Assembly: GCF_047303325.1 (NCBI RefSeq)
Contig: NZ_JBKBEX010000015.1
Location: 53,690 to 117,689 of the forward strand
Direction: 5' to 3'
Length of the DNA: 64,000 nt
Source of the DNA: Polaromonas sp047303325
Lineage (GTDB): Bacteria > Pseudomonadota > Gammaproteobacteria > Burkholderiales > Burkholderiaceae_C
Shown here: positions 33,520 through 41,418 of the stretch, in pieces
Position numbering within the stretch: the first letter of the stretch is position 1
How the letters are laid out: every line of letters begins with the position of its first letter
Notes under the pieces: model-generated
The model's database searches: none
What the model was told of the DNA's origin: nothing
What the model saw: only the letters and a program-made list of their open reading frames with translations
Position numbers and translations under genes: made by a program

Positions 33520-34350
33520 TTAGCCTATGTGATGGGCTGAGTGTTCGATGGCACCAAAGTACTTGGCCATGTCTGCCGAACTCTCGAGTGCGTATAGCTC
33601 ACCGACCGTGCTTAAGAGGTCCACAGATCTAGATGCCTTTGGACTTCCACCGCCTGCAATGACGATGTGGCGGCTAATGTTTGTACCGAATGTCTCGACC
33701 GCAGTCTTCATAACCAAGCACTTTGCTTGCGCCTCAAAGATGCGATTGCGAACGCCGTCTTCGGACACTGCGAAGTCAAGAGTTTCGGTAAAACTCATTA
33801 CGCCGTTTTTGATCGCGAACTCAGCGACCAAACCGTGAGCTGCAGAAACCGGAAAATTAGGTATTACTTTGCGGCTGTTGATGTCGTCGTGCGTCTTCCC
33901 AAGCAACCCCATGGTTTGGAATTGGCGACGTAGTTGCGACCGAATACGGGGTTTCGCCTTCTTCCGTGCGATTGATGGCCTGGGACTAGCGCCTATAGGG
34001 AGAACGGATTCAGCCATCAATGCATGAATCTGAGCGTCAAATTCTTGCTCAGTCTCGTAACCAAAAACGCCCTCGAAATCGTGAATTGAAATGCTGCTGC
34101 GACTTGATGCGAGCAGCTGGCGGGCGTCACTCAATGTTTCGCAATGCTCAAGAAAACGATTAAGCGTGCTTGCAAACGCACTTATGGTGGAGAAATCAAA
34201 ATTTGGATCCAGCGATAGGAACTTCCTCGAATCCGGAACAGTAAGAACTAACCATTCGCCATCATCTAAAACAGCTACGCCAACGCACAGAACATCGAGG
34301 CGTTCAAGTGACGGACGCATAGTGATGAGGCTGTATTTAGCGGTCTTCAT
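33520..34350 (-). CDS. Partner gene of the HipA-like kinase (possible DUF3037-type)
   Basis: This 276-residue protein starts at ATG 34348-34350 (MKTAKYSLITMRPSLERLD), overlapping the kinase stop by 4 bp. The N-terminal region (DVLCVGVAVLDDGEWLVL) resembles the DUF3037 proteins often encoded beside HipA-like kinases. The middle is basic (RKKAKPRIRSQLRRQFQ), and the C-terminal half (GVMSFTETLDFAVSEDGVRNRIFEAQAKCLV) is of unknown type. Coupling to the kinase suggests a toxin-antitoxin or signalling pair. The family name is uncertain. Confidence 0.6.
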   Translation of the reverse strand: MKTAKYSLITMRPSLERLDVLCVGVAVLDDGEWLVLTVPDSRKFLSLDPNFDFSTISAFASTLNRFLEHCETLSDARQLLASSRSSISIHDFEGVFGYETEQEFDAQIHALMAESVLPIGASPRPSIARKKAKPRIRSQLRRQFQTMGLLGKTHDDINSRKVIPNFPVSAAHGLVAEFAIKNGVMSFTETLDFAVSEDGVRNRIFEAQAKCLVMKTAVETFGTNISRHIVIAGGGSPKASRSVDLLSTVGELYALESSADMAKYFGAIEHSAHHIG

Positions 34351-35066
34351 GGCAAGGTTGATTTGGCGAGTGTTACTCTGGATTGCCTGGCTGGAGATGT
34401 CCACCAAGCGATCAGATCACTACGCTGCTGCGGCGTAACCCAAACAGCGGGCATGGCTTCCAAGGTGTTGAGCATCCAATCATCGGCCAAAGAGGTTACT
34501 TTGTCTATAGTCGCCAATGGCGGAGTGTAGCCGTGCATTGCCTCCCAGATGGGCTTGTTGTCTGTTGTGAAGCACTTGGGAAGTGGCAGCCCAGGTAAGG
34601 GCCAGCCGTGATGAAGCCATGCTCGGCTGAAGTCCATCGGCCGCAAAATAACTTCGCCATTAATAACCAGGTAAAGATAGTTGCCGAAATGCCTGTCGTC
34701 ATTGTGTGATACCCAATCCATTCCGAATACTCTGCTGAATAGTTCCGGATTGCTGACATGGGGAAGTCCAACCATGTAATCGACTGCACCTCCAAGCCAT
34801 TGAGAGCCAAACAAAAAAACACCAGGGTTTGTAGTCAGCTCCACCACGGCGAAAGGCGGGACAGGAAGACCAATGTCACGAGCAAGCGTTGAGCAAATCC
34901 ACTCTGTTGCAGGCAAATGCGCAATGCGAGACTGACCCTTGCACAAATACCGCTCGGTGCTTGCATCGCAAACAGCGACGAAGTCGCAGTCAACAGCCGC
35001 TGGTGGCTTTGGGCGGGTGCGATTGCATTGAACCGGAAAGAAGCTGCTCTGTGTAGTAGGTGGCAT
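34347..35066 (-). CDS. HipA-like Ser/Thr kinase (HipA_2 type)
   Basis: This 239-residue protein has the core residues of the compact HipA-like kinases: Lys43 in YLCKGQ for nucleotide, the catalytic segment SHNDDRHFGNYL with Asp124 and Asn129, and the metal-binding Asp145 in MDFSRAW. It lacks the N-terminal domain of classic HipA and no HipB helix-turn-helix gene is adjacent. Instead it is coupled to the 276-residue partner. HipA relatives phosphorylate translation factors or act in phage defence. Role here is unknown. It is the first gene of its operon, nearest the tRNA. Confidence 0.78.
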   Translation of the reverse strand: MPPTTQSSFFPVQCNRTRPKPPAAVDCDFVAVCDASTERYLCKGQSRIAHLPATEWICSTLARDIGLPVPPFAVVELTTNPGVFLFGSQWLGGAVDYMVGLPHVSNPELFSRVFGMDWVSHNDDRHFGNYLYLVINGEVILRPMDFSRAWLHHGWPLPGLPLPKCFTTDNKPIWEAMHGYTPPLATIDKVTSLADDWMLNTLEAMPAVWVTPQQRSDLIAWWTSPARQSRVTLAKSTLP

Positions 35067-35235
35067 AAATTTTCAAGAAATTCGGGTACGCAGCTTTGCC
35101 GGCAAGTCACGTTGAAGTGAGGGTGTGAGCGAATGCCCAAGCGACACCTTTAATTGCACTTTTTGTTACAGGTAGTCTGGAGGTTGCGCATTCGTGTGTC
35201 AAGGCTGGGCGGGTGGTAAAAATCGCCCAAAAAGC

Positions 35236-35261
35236 AAAAAGCCTCCGTGAGGAGGCTTTTT
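35236..35261. terminator. Strong bidirectional terminator downstream of tRNA-Thr
   Basis: AAAAAGCCTCC pairs perfectly with GGAGGCTTTTT around a GTGA loop. It lies about 80 bp past the 3' end of the minus-strand tRNA and upstream of the HipA-like kinase, so it insulates the tRNA transcript from the island. Confidence 0.9.
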
Positions 35262-35339
35262 GATGCGGAACCCGGCTGTCACCAGAGATGACACCAGCAA
35301 TCACCGGTAAGTGACCACTATCGCTGTTTCCCGCTGAAT

Positions 35340-35415
35340 TGGTGCCGGAGAGATGAATCGAACACCCGACCTTCTCATTACGAATGAGCTGCTCTACCGA
35401 CTGAGCTACACCGGC
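35340..35415 (-). tRNA. tRNA-Thr(CGT)
   Basis: The complement folds as a full 76-nt cloverleaf: acceptor 5' strand GCCGGTG, D-stem GCTC/GAGC, anticodon loop TTCGTAA with anticodon CGT, T-loop TTCGATT, and 3' end ACCA encoded in the DNA. The acceptor stem has one U-U mismatch at pair 6-67 and the anticodon stem begins with a G-A pair. The gene borders the AT-rich accessory island, a usual integration site. Confidence 0.93.
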
Positions 35416-35438
35416 TTTTTATTGAATACAGCCAGAGA

Positions 35439-36446
35439 TTATAGCCCGGAGTGGTAGGAGGTTACCCGTTCGACCTCATTTTTGGAGCCCAGCATGACGC
35501 TGACCCGCTCATGCAGCTTGGTGGGTTGCAGGTCCAGGATGCGTTGTTTGCCGTTGGTGGCGGCGCCGCCGGCCTGTTCGACCAGCCAGCTCATGGGGTT
35601 GGCTTCGTACATCAGGCGCAGTTTGCCGGCTTTTTCAGGCTCGCGTTTGTCCCAGGGGTACATAAACACGCCGCCGCGGGTCAGGATGCGGTGCACGTCG
35701 GCCACCATGGAGGCGATCCAGCGCATGTTGAAGTCCTTGCCGCGTGGGCCGTCCTTGCCTTGGAGGCATTCGTCGATATAGCGTTTCACCGGCGCGTCCC
35801 AGTGGCGCATGTTGCTCATGTTGATGGCGAACTCTTTAGTGTCTTCGGGGATGCGGACGTTTTCTTCGGTCAGCACAAAGGAGCCCTGCTCGCGGTCCAG
35901 CGTGAACATGGCCACGCCGTCGCCCACCGTCAGCACCAGGGTGGTTTGCGGGCCGTAAATGCAGTAGCCGGCCGCGACCTGCTTGTTGCCGGCCTGCAGA
36001 AAGTCTTTTTCCTCGACGCCGGCATGGCCTTCGGGCTTTTTGAGCACGCTGAAGATGGTGCCTATGCTGACGTTGACGTCGATGTTGCTGGAGCCGTCCA
36101 GGGGATCGAACAGCAGCAGGTATTCGCCCTGCGGGTAGCGGTTGGGCACCACATAAATGCTGTCCATTTCTTCCGAGGCCATGGCCGCCAGGTGGCCGCC
36201 CCATTCATTGGCCTCGATCAGCACTTCGTTGGCGATGATGTCGAGTTTTTTCTGGACTTCGCCTTGCACGTTCTCGCTGGAGGCCGTGCCCAGCACGCCG
36301 CCCAGCGCGCCTTTGTTGACGGCCTGGCTGATGCTTTTGCAGGCGCGCGCCACCACTTCGAGCAGCAGCCGCAGCTGCGACGGGATGTGGCCGTCCATGC
36401 GCTGCTGCTCCACCAGGTAGCGGGTCAGGGAGATTTTCTGGGACAT
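35439..36446 (-). CDS. fbp: Class 1 fructose-1,6-bisphosphatase
   Basis: This 335-residue enzyme removes the 1-phosphate of fructose-1,6-bisphosphate in gluconeogenesis or the Calvin cycle. It carries the FBPase signature around FDPLDGSSNIDVNVSIGTIFS, the metal-site segments ASEEMDSIYVV and, near the end, GGVFMYPWDKREPEKAGKLRLMYEANPMSWLVEQAGG. Length fits class 1. It follows pepN on the same strand, 28 bp below its stop, so they may share a transcript. Confidence 0.96.
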   Translation of the reverse strand: MSQKISLTRYLVEQQRMDGHIPSQLRLLLEVVARACKSISQAVNKGALGGVLGTASSENVQGEVQKKLDIIANEVLIEANEWGGHLAAMASEEMDSIYVVPNRYPQGEYLLLFDPLDGSSNIDVNVSIGTIFSVLKKPEGHAGVEEKDFLQAGNKQVAAGYCIYGPQTTLVLTVGDGVAMFTLDREQGSFVLTEENVRIPEDTKEFAINMSNMRHWDAPVKRYIDECLQGKDGPRGKDFNMRWIASMVADVHRILTRGGVFMYPWDKREPEKAGKLRLMYEANPMSWLVEQAGGAATNGKQRILDLQPTKLHERVSVMLGSKNEVERVTSYHSGL

Positions 36447-36474
36447 GGGGGGCTCCGTTCTGTTGAGGGGAGGG

Positions 36475-39207
36475 TCAATCGGCTAATGCGCGAGAGACGA
36501 CTTCGTGGGTGTCTTTGCTGAGGTCGGTCTTGGCCGCGACGCGTGCAATCGCCTCGCGTGCCGCGCTGCGGTAGGGCTCGGCCAGCTTGCTCCAGCGGTC
36601 CAGCGCGCGCGCCAGGCGGGCGGCCACCTGCGGGTTGATGGCGTCGAGTTCCATCACGCGGTCGCTCCAGAACACATAGCCTGCGGCATCGGCGCGGTGG
36701 AAGGCGGCCGGGTTGCCCTGGCAGTAGGTGCTGACCACGCTGCGCGCGCGGTTGGGGTTGCGCAGGCTGAAGTCGGCGTGTTTCATGAGCTGCTTGACGG
36801 CCGGCAGCACATTGCCGCCGCGATCCGGCGCGCCGGCCTGCAGGCCGAACCATTTGTCGATGACCAGGGCTTCGTCCTTGAACATGGCGTGGAACAGCGG
36901 TAGCGCCTCGCCGGCCAGGGCGTGGCCGCTGGAGACCAGCGCGGCCAGCGCGTTGAAGCGGTCGGTCATGTTGCCGGCGTCCTTGAAGCGCTGCAGGGTC
37001 TTGTGCGGCCAGTCGGCATCGCCGGTGCTTTGCGCCGCCAGGCACAGATAGGTCAGCGCCATGCCCGCGAGCGCGCGGCGGCCGCTGGAGACGGGGTCGG
37101 GCGTGTAGGCGCCGGTGTCGTGGTTGGCGTCGTAGACGGCCGCCCAGTCGGCCGCCAGGGCCGTGGCCAGTTGCAGGCGCATGGCTTCGCGCACCGCGTG
37201 GATGCGCTGCGGGTCCACCACCTCGAGCTGCTCGGCCAGGTAGGTTTCGGACGGCAATGTGAGCACCAGCTCCTTGAAGGCGGCGTCCAGCGTGGGGTGG
37301 CGCAGCACCTGGCGCATGGCGTCCAGGTAGGCTTCATCCAGCACGGCGGCGGGCGTGCCGGCTGTGGTGATGGCCGCGATGGCGCGGTTGACGGCCAGGC
37401 GCTGGCCGGCTTCCCAGCGGTTGAAGGGGTCGCTGTCGTGCGCCAGCAGGTGCAGCAGCTGGGCGTCGCTGTAGTCGAACTCGAGCACCACAGGGGCGCT
37501 GAAGCCGCGCAGGATGGAAGGCACGGGCTCGGCGGCGATGCCGGTGAAGGTGAAAGTCTCTTCGGCCTGCGTGAGCACCACGGTGCGCGTGCTCGCTGGC
37601 GCCTGGCCTTCATGGCTTTGGCCGGCCAGCTGCAGCGGCAGGTCCTGGCCGTCCGCGCCCAGCAGGCCCAGGCCGACCGGGATCACAAACGGTTGCTTGA
37701 CGGGCTGGCCCACCGTGGGCGCGCAGCTTTGCGACAGCGTGAGGGTGTAGGTGCGGGCGTCGGCGTCGTAGCGGCCTTGGGCGTGCACGCGCGGCGTGCC
37801 GGCCTGGCTGTACCAGCGCTTGAACTGGGGCAGCAGGCGCGCCAGGTCCGACATGGGGTTGGCGTCGGCGATCGCCTGCGCGAAGTCGTCGCAGGTCACG
37901 GCCTGGCCGTCGTGGCGTTCAAAGTACAGCGTCATGCCGCGGGCAAAGCCGTCACGTCCCACCAGGGTCTGCATCATGCGCACGACATCGGCGCCTTTTT
38001 CGTAAATGGTGACGGTGTAGAAGTTGCTGATCTCGACATAGCTGTCGGGCCGCACCGGGTGGGCCATGGGGCCGGCGTCCTCGGGGAACTGGGCGGTGCG
38101 CAGCACACGCACGTCCTCAATGCGCTTGACGGCGCGGGCCGAGGGGGAGCCGGCCAGGTCCTGGCTGAACTCCTGGTCGCGGAACACCGTGAGGCCTTCC
38201 TTCAAGCTCAGCTGGAACCAGTCGCGGCAGGTGACGCGGTTGCCCGTCCAGTTGTGAAAGTACTCGTGGCCGACCACGCTCTCGATATTGGAAAAATCCA
38301 CATCGGTGGCGGTGGCCTGGTTGGCCAGCACGTACTTGGTGTTGAAGATGTTCAGGCCCTTGTTTTCCATGGCGCCCATGTTGAAGTCGCTGGTGGCAAC
38401 GATCATGAAGCGCTCCAGGTCCAGCGGCAGGCCGAAACGGGCTTCGTCCCAGGCCACCGAATGCATCAGCGAGGCCATGGCGTGCTCGGTCTTGTCGAGG
38501 TCGCCCGGGCGCACATAGACCTGCAGCGTGTGCTGCTTGCCGGCGCGCGAGGTGATGCGCTGCTCACGGCTGACCAGCTGGCCGGCCACCAGGGCGAACA
38601 GGTAGCTGGGCTTTTTGTGCGGGTCCACCCATTTGGCGAAATGCCGCGCGCCGTTGGGGCCGGGCTCCAGCGGGCCCTGGTCGACCAGGTTGCCGTTGGA
38701 CAGCAGCACCGGGTACTGGGCCTTGTCGGCGCGCAGCGTCACGGTGTAGCTGGCCATCACGTCGGGGCGGTCCAGGAAGTAGGTGATGCGGCGAAAGCCC
38801 TCGGCCTCGCACTGCGTGAAGAAGGAGTCGTTGCTGACGTACAGGCCCATCAGCTTGGTGTTTTTGGCGGGGCAGGTGGTGGTGAAGATTTCGAGCTCGA
38901 AGGGCTCATTGCCTTCGGGCAGGTTTTCCAGCACCAGTCGGTTGCCTTCCATCTTGAAGGAGGTGCCCTGACCGTTGACCAGCACGCGCGAGAGGTTGAG
39001 CTCCTCGCCGTCGAGCTTGAGCGGCTGGGGCGGCACGTCCGGGTTGCGGCGCAGGCGCATCTTGTTGAGCACGCGGGTCTTGGCCGGATCCAGGTCGAAG
39101 CACAGGTCGACGGTGTCTATCCAGTAGGCGGGGGCGATGTAGTCGGCGCGGTTGATGACCACTGTGGGCCCTTGTCCAGATCCACGGTCATCGGGCATTT
39201 GCAACAT
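36475..39207 (-). CDS. pepN: Aminopeptidase N
   Basis: This 910-residue cytoplasmic zinc metallopeptidase starts at ATG 39205-39207, with GAGGAAG 6 bases upstream. The M1 family motifs are NMGAMENKGLNIFN, then HEYFHNWTGNR with the second Glu ligand in LKEGLTVF 18 residues later. The N-terminal beta domain and the long helical C-terminal domain match E. coli PepN in length. It removes N-terminal residues from peptides during protein turnover. It lies below prfB, 88 bp away. Confidence 0.96.
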   Translation of the reverse strand: MLQMPDDRGSGQGPTVVINRADYIAPAYWIDTVDLCFDLDPAKTRVLNKMRLRRNPDVPPQPLKLDGEELNLSRVLVNGQGTSFKMEGNRLVLENLPEGNEPFELEIFTTTCPAKNTKLMGLYVSNDSFFTQCEAEGFRRITYFLDRPDVMASYTVTLRADKAQYPVLLSNGNLVDQGPLEPGPNGARHFAKWVDPHKKPSYLFALVAGQLVSREQRITSRAGKQHTLQVYVRPGDLDKTEHAMASLMHSVAWDEARFGLPLDLERFMIVATSDFNMGAMENKGLNIFNTKYVLANQATATDVDFSNIESVVGHEYFHNWTGNRVTCRDWFQLSLKEGLTVFRDQEFSQDLAGSPSARAVKRIEDVRVLRTAQFPEDAGPMAHPVRPDSYVEISNFYTVTIYEKGADVVRMMQTLVGRDGFARGMTLYFERHDGQAVTCDDFAQAIADANPMSDLARLLPQFKRWYSQAGTPRVHAQGRYDADARTYTLTLSQSCAPTVGQPVKQPFVIPVGLGLLGADGQDLPLQLAGQSHEGQAPASTRTVVLTQAEETFTFTGIAAEPVPSILRGFSAPVVLEFDYSDAQLLHLLAHDSDPFNRWEAGQRLAVNRAIAAITTAGTPAAVLDEAYLDAMRQVLRHPTLDAAFKELVLTLPSETYLAEQLEVVDPQRIHAVREAMRLQLATALAADWAAVYDANHDTGAYTPDPVSSGRRALAGMALTYLCLAAQSTGDADWPHKTLQRFKDAGNMTDRFNALAALVSSGHALAGEALPLFHAMFKDEALVIDKWFGLQAGAPDRGGNVLPAVKQLMKHADFSLRNPNRARSVVSTYCQGNPAAFHRADAAGYVFWSDRVMELDAINPQVAARLARALDRWSKLAEPYRSAAREAIARVAAKTDLSKDTHEVVSRALAD

Positions 39208-39295
39208 GGCTGCTTCCTCAAAACAATCTAAAAACTCAAACAATCACTCAACGAAAATCCCGGGCGGCCGCGCCGGCCGCCACGGGCATCCAACA

Positions 39296-40400
39296 TCAAA
39301 CGCCCTGCTTCAGCGAGGCTTCGATAAAAACGTCCAGGTCCCCGTCCAGCACTTTCTGCGTGGCCGAGACCTCGACATTGGTGCGCAGGTCCTTGATACG
39401 GCTGTTGTCCAGCACATAGCTGCGGATCTGGTGGCCCCAGCCCACGTCGGTCTTGGTGTCTTCCAGCTTTTGCTGGGCTTCCTGCTGCTTGCGCAGCTCG
39501 AAGTCGTACAGCCGCGAACGCAGGCGCTTCCAGGCCACGTCGCGGTTGCTGTGCTGGCTGCGGCCGTCCTGGCACTGCACGACGATGCCGGTCGGGATGT
39601 GCGTCAGGCGCACGGCCGAGTCGGTCTTGTTGATGTGCTGGCCGCCGGCGCCGCTGGCGCGGAAGGTGTCGGTGCGCACGTCGGCCGGGTTGATCTCGAT
39701 CTCGATGGAGTCGTCGATTTCGGGATAAACAAACACCGAGGCAAACGAGGTGTGGCGCCCGCCTGAGGAGTCAAACGGCGACTTGCGCACCAGGCGGTGC
39801 ACGCCGGTTTCGGTGCGCAGCAGGCCGAAGGCGTATTCGCCCTCGATCTTGATGGTCGCGCCCTTGATGCCCGCGGTGTCGCCGGGCGATTCGTCTTCGA
39901 CCGTGGTCTTGAAGCCCTTGCGCTCGGCGTACTTGAGGTACTGGCGCAGCAGCATGCTGGCCCAGTCGCAGGCTTCGGTGCCGCCGGCGCCGGCCTGGAT
40001 GTCCAGGAAGCAGGGCAGGGGGTCGGCCGGGTTGTTGAACATCCGGCGGAATTCCATTTTTTCGACCTCGGCGGCGATCTTGGCGGCCTCGCCTTCAATC
40101 GTCGCCATGCCGGCGTCGTCGCCTTCGGCCTTGGACATCTCGAAAAGTTCGGTGTTGTCGGCCAGCTCGGAGCTCAGGCGGTCGATGACGTGGACCACGT
40201 CTTCCAGCGATTTTTTTTCCTTGCCGAGTTCCTGCGCGCGCTTGGGGTTGTCCCAGACCTTGGGGTCTTCGAGTGCGGCGTTGACTTCGTTCAGCTTTCG
40301 TTCTTTGGCAGGGTAGTCAAAGATACCCCCGAAGCTCGTTGACCCGGTTGCTGAGGTCCACGAGCTGGTTGCTGATGAGGTTGATGCGTTCTGCTTCCAT
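39296..40400 (-). CDS. prfB: Peptide chain release factor 2, with programmed +1 frameshift
   Basis: Translation starts at ATG 40398-40400 (MEAERINLISNQLVDL). The first frame has 27 codons and then an in-frame TGA at 40317-40319. A +1 slip on CTT continues the frame from 40318 to 39296, giving about 367 residues. RF2 features are the stop-codon recognition motif SPF in RKSPFDSSGGRHTSFASV and the GGQ loop in SGAGGQHINKTDSAVR. The shift lets low RF2 raise its own synthesis. It reads UGA and UAA stops on the ribosome. Confidence 0.96.
40316..40331 (-). promoter_or_regulatory. prfB programmed frameshift signal
   Basis: On the coding strand the site reads GGGGG-TAT-CTT-TGA-C. The G-run acts as an internal Shine-Dalgarno element 3 bases before the slippery CTT, followed by the UGA stop and a C, the weak termination context known from bacterial prfB genes. 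Confidence 0.93.
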
Positions 40401-40471
40401 GGTTCTTCTGTCCTGAAATGTTGGTGGCCGCAAGGGGCGGCCTAACCCGCTATTTTCTCATGACACAGGGA

Positions 40472-41410
40472 CTATTGCTCCAGAAAGCCCTCAATCAGTG
40501 TTGCCAGCTGTTCCGGCTGGTCGTGGTGCAGCATGTGGCCGGCGTCCTGGATCACGGCGACCCGGGCCTGGGCCACCTGTTTGAGGCGCTCGTGGTACTC
40601 GGCCAGGCTGTATTTGCCCTGCCACCAGGTAGCCAGCGAATCGTCGGAAGCCTCGACGGCCAGCGTGGGCGCGCTGATGCAGCGGTAGATTGCCAGCGCT
40701 TCGTCGACGCGGTACAGCTGCGCGCTGGTGATCTTGTGCGCGGCTTCCCCCAGGATTTGCCATTTCCCCGACGCATCTGGGCGTGCCCAGTGGCCGGCCA
40801 GCCAGCCCGCCTTGTCGGCCGACAGCCGCGGGTTGGTTTTCATCAGGCGGCGCGCCACGCCGTCCACGCTGTCATAGGTCTTGAGCGCGAGTTCGCCGCG
40901 CCGCAGGCTTTTGAGCTCGTCCATCCATTTGGCATAACGGCCCGGCGCCTGTTCGGGCTTGCTGGGCGGCAGGCCGAAACCTTCGAGGTTGACCAGCCGG
41001 CGTATGCGCGCGGGCCGCACGCCGGCATACAGCATGGCGACATTGCCGCCCATGCTGTGGCCGACCAGGTCCACGGGCCGCTCGCCCGCGTAATGGTCCA
41101 GCAAAAAATCCAGGTCGGCGAGGTAGTCGGCGAACCAGTAGTTGTCGGCGGGGCTGCCGTCTGGGCCCGAGCCCGTGAGCCCAAAGCCGCGCCAGTCGGG
41201 CGCGATGATGGTTCGGCCTTGCGCGAAGGCGTCGGACAGGGCATCCACCATGAACTGGTAAGAGGCCGCCACGTCCATCCAGCCATGGACCAGAACGAGT
41301 GGCGGCAGCGCGGGGTCGGTGCCCGAGGGGCTTTCCCAGAGGCGAACGTGGTAGCTGAGGCCGCGTATAGGGACAAACTCGCTGCGGGAAGATCGTTTTT
41401 CTTTGTACAT
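40472..41410 (-). CDS. Alpha/beta hydrolase
   Basis: This 312-residue cytoplasmic hydrolase starts at ATG 41408-41410 (MYKEKRSSRSEF). It has the HGWMDVAAS oxyanion segment, the nucleophile elbow DLVGHSMGGNVAML (GHSMG) and a C-terminal catalytic His in QDAGHMLHHDQPEQLA. The Asp of the triad is likely in EASDDSLATW. The substrate is unknown; esters or lipase-type substrates are typical. It diverges from the acyl-CoA synthetase with only 8 bp between start codons, so the promoters must overlap the coding ends. Confidence 0.9.
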   Translation of the reverse strand: MYKEKRSSRSEFVPIRGLSYHVRLWESPSGTDPALPPLVLVHGWMDVAASYQFMVDALSDAFAQGRTIIAPDWRGFGLTGSGPDGSPADNYWFADYLADLDFLLDHYAGERPVDLVGHSMGGNVAMLYAGVRPARIRRLVNLEGFGLPPSKPEQAPGRYAKWMDELKSLRRGELALKTYDSVDGVARRLMKTNPRLSADKAGWLAGHWARPDASGKWQILGEAAHKITSAQLYRVDEALAIYRCISAPTLAVEASDDSLATWWQGKYSLAEYHERLKQVAQARVAVIQDAGHMLHHDQPEQLATLIEGFLEQ

Positions 41411-41418
41411 TGGTGCCC

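Noticed and set aside
31204..35415. Prophage or integrative element with intact mobility genes
   Set aside because: No integrase, transposase, relaxase or phage structural gene is present and no duplicated tRNA end was found by eye.
36922..39231. 769-codon plus-strand open frame opposite pepN
   Set aside because: It is rich in Gly, His, Val and Gln without any recognisable domain, and it lies exactly antisense to pepN, whose HEYFH and GAMEN motifs are unambiguous. Long antisense frames are common in GC-rich DNA.
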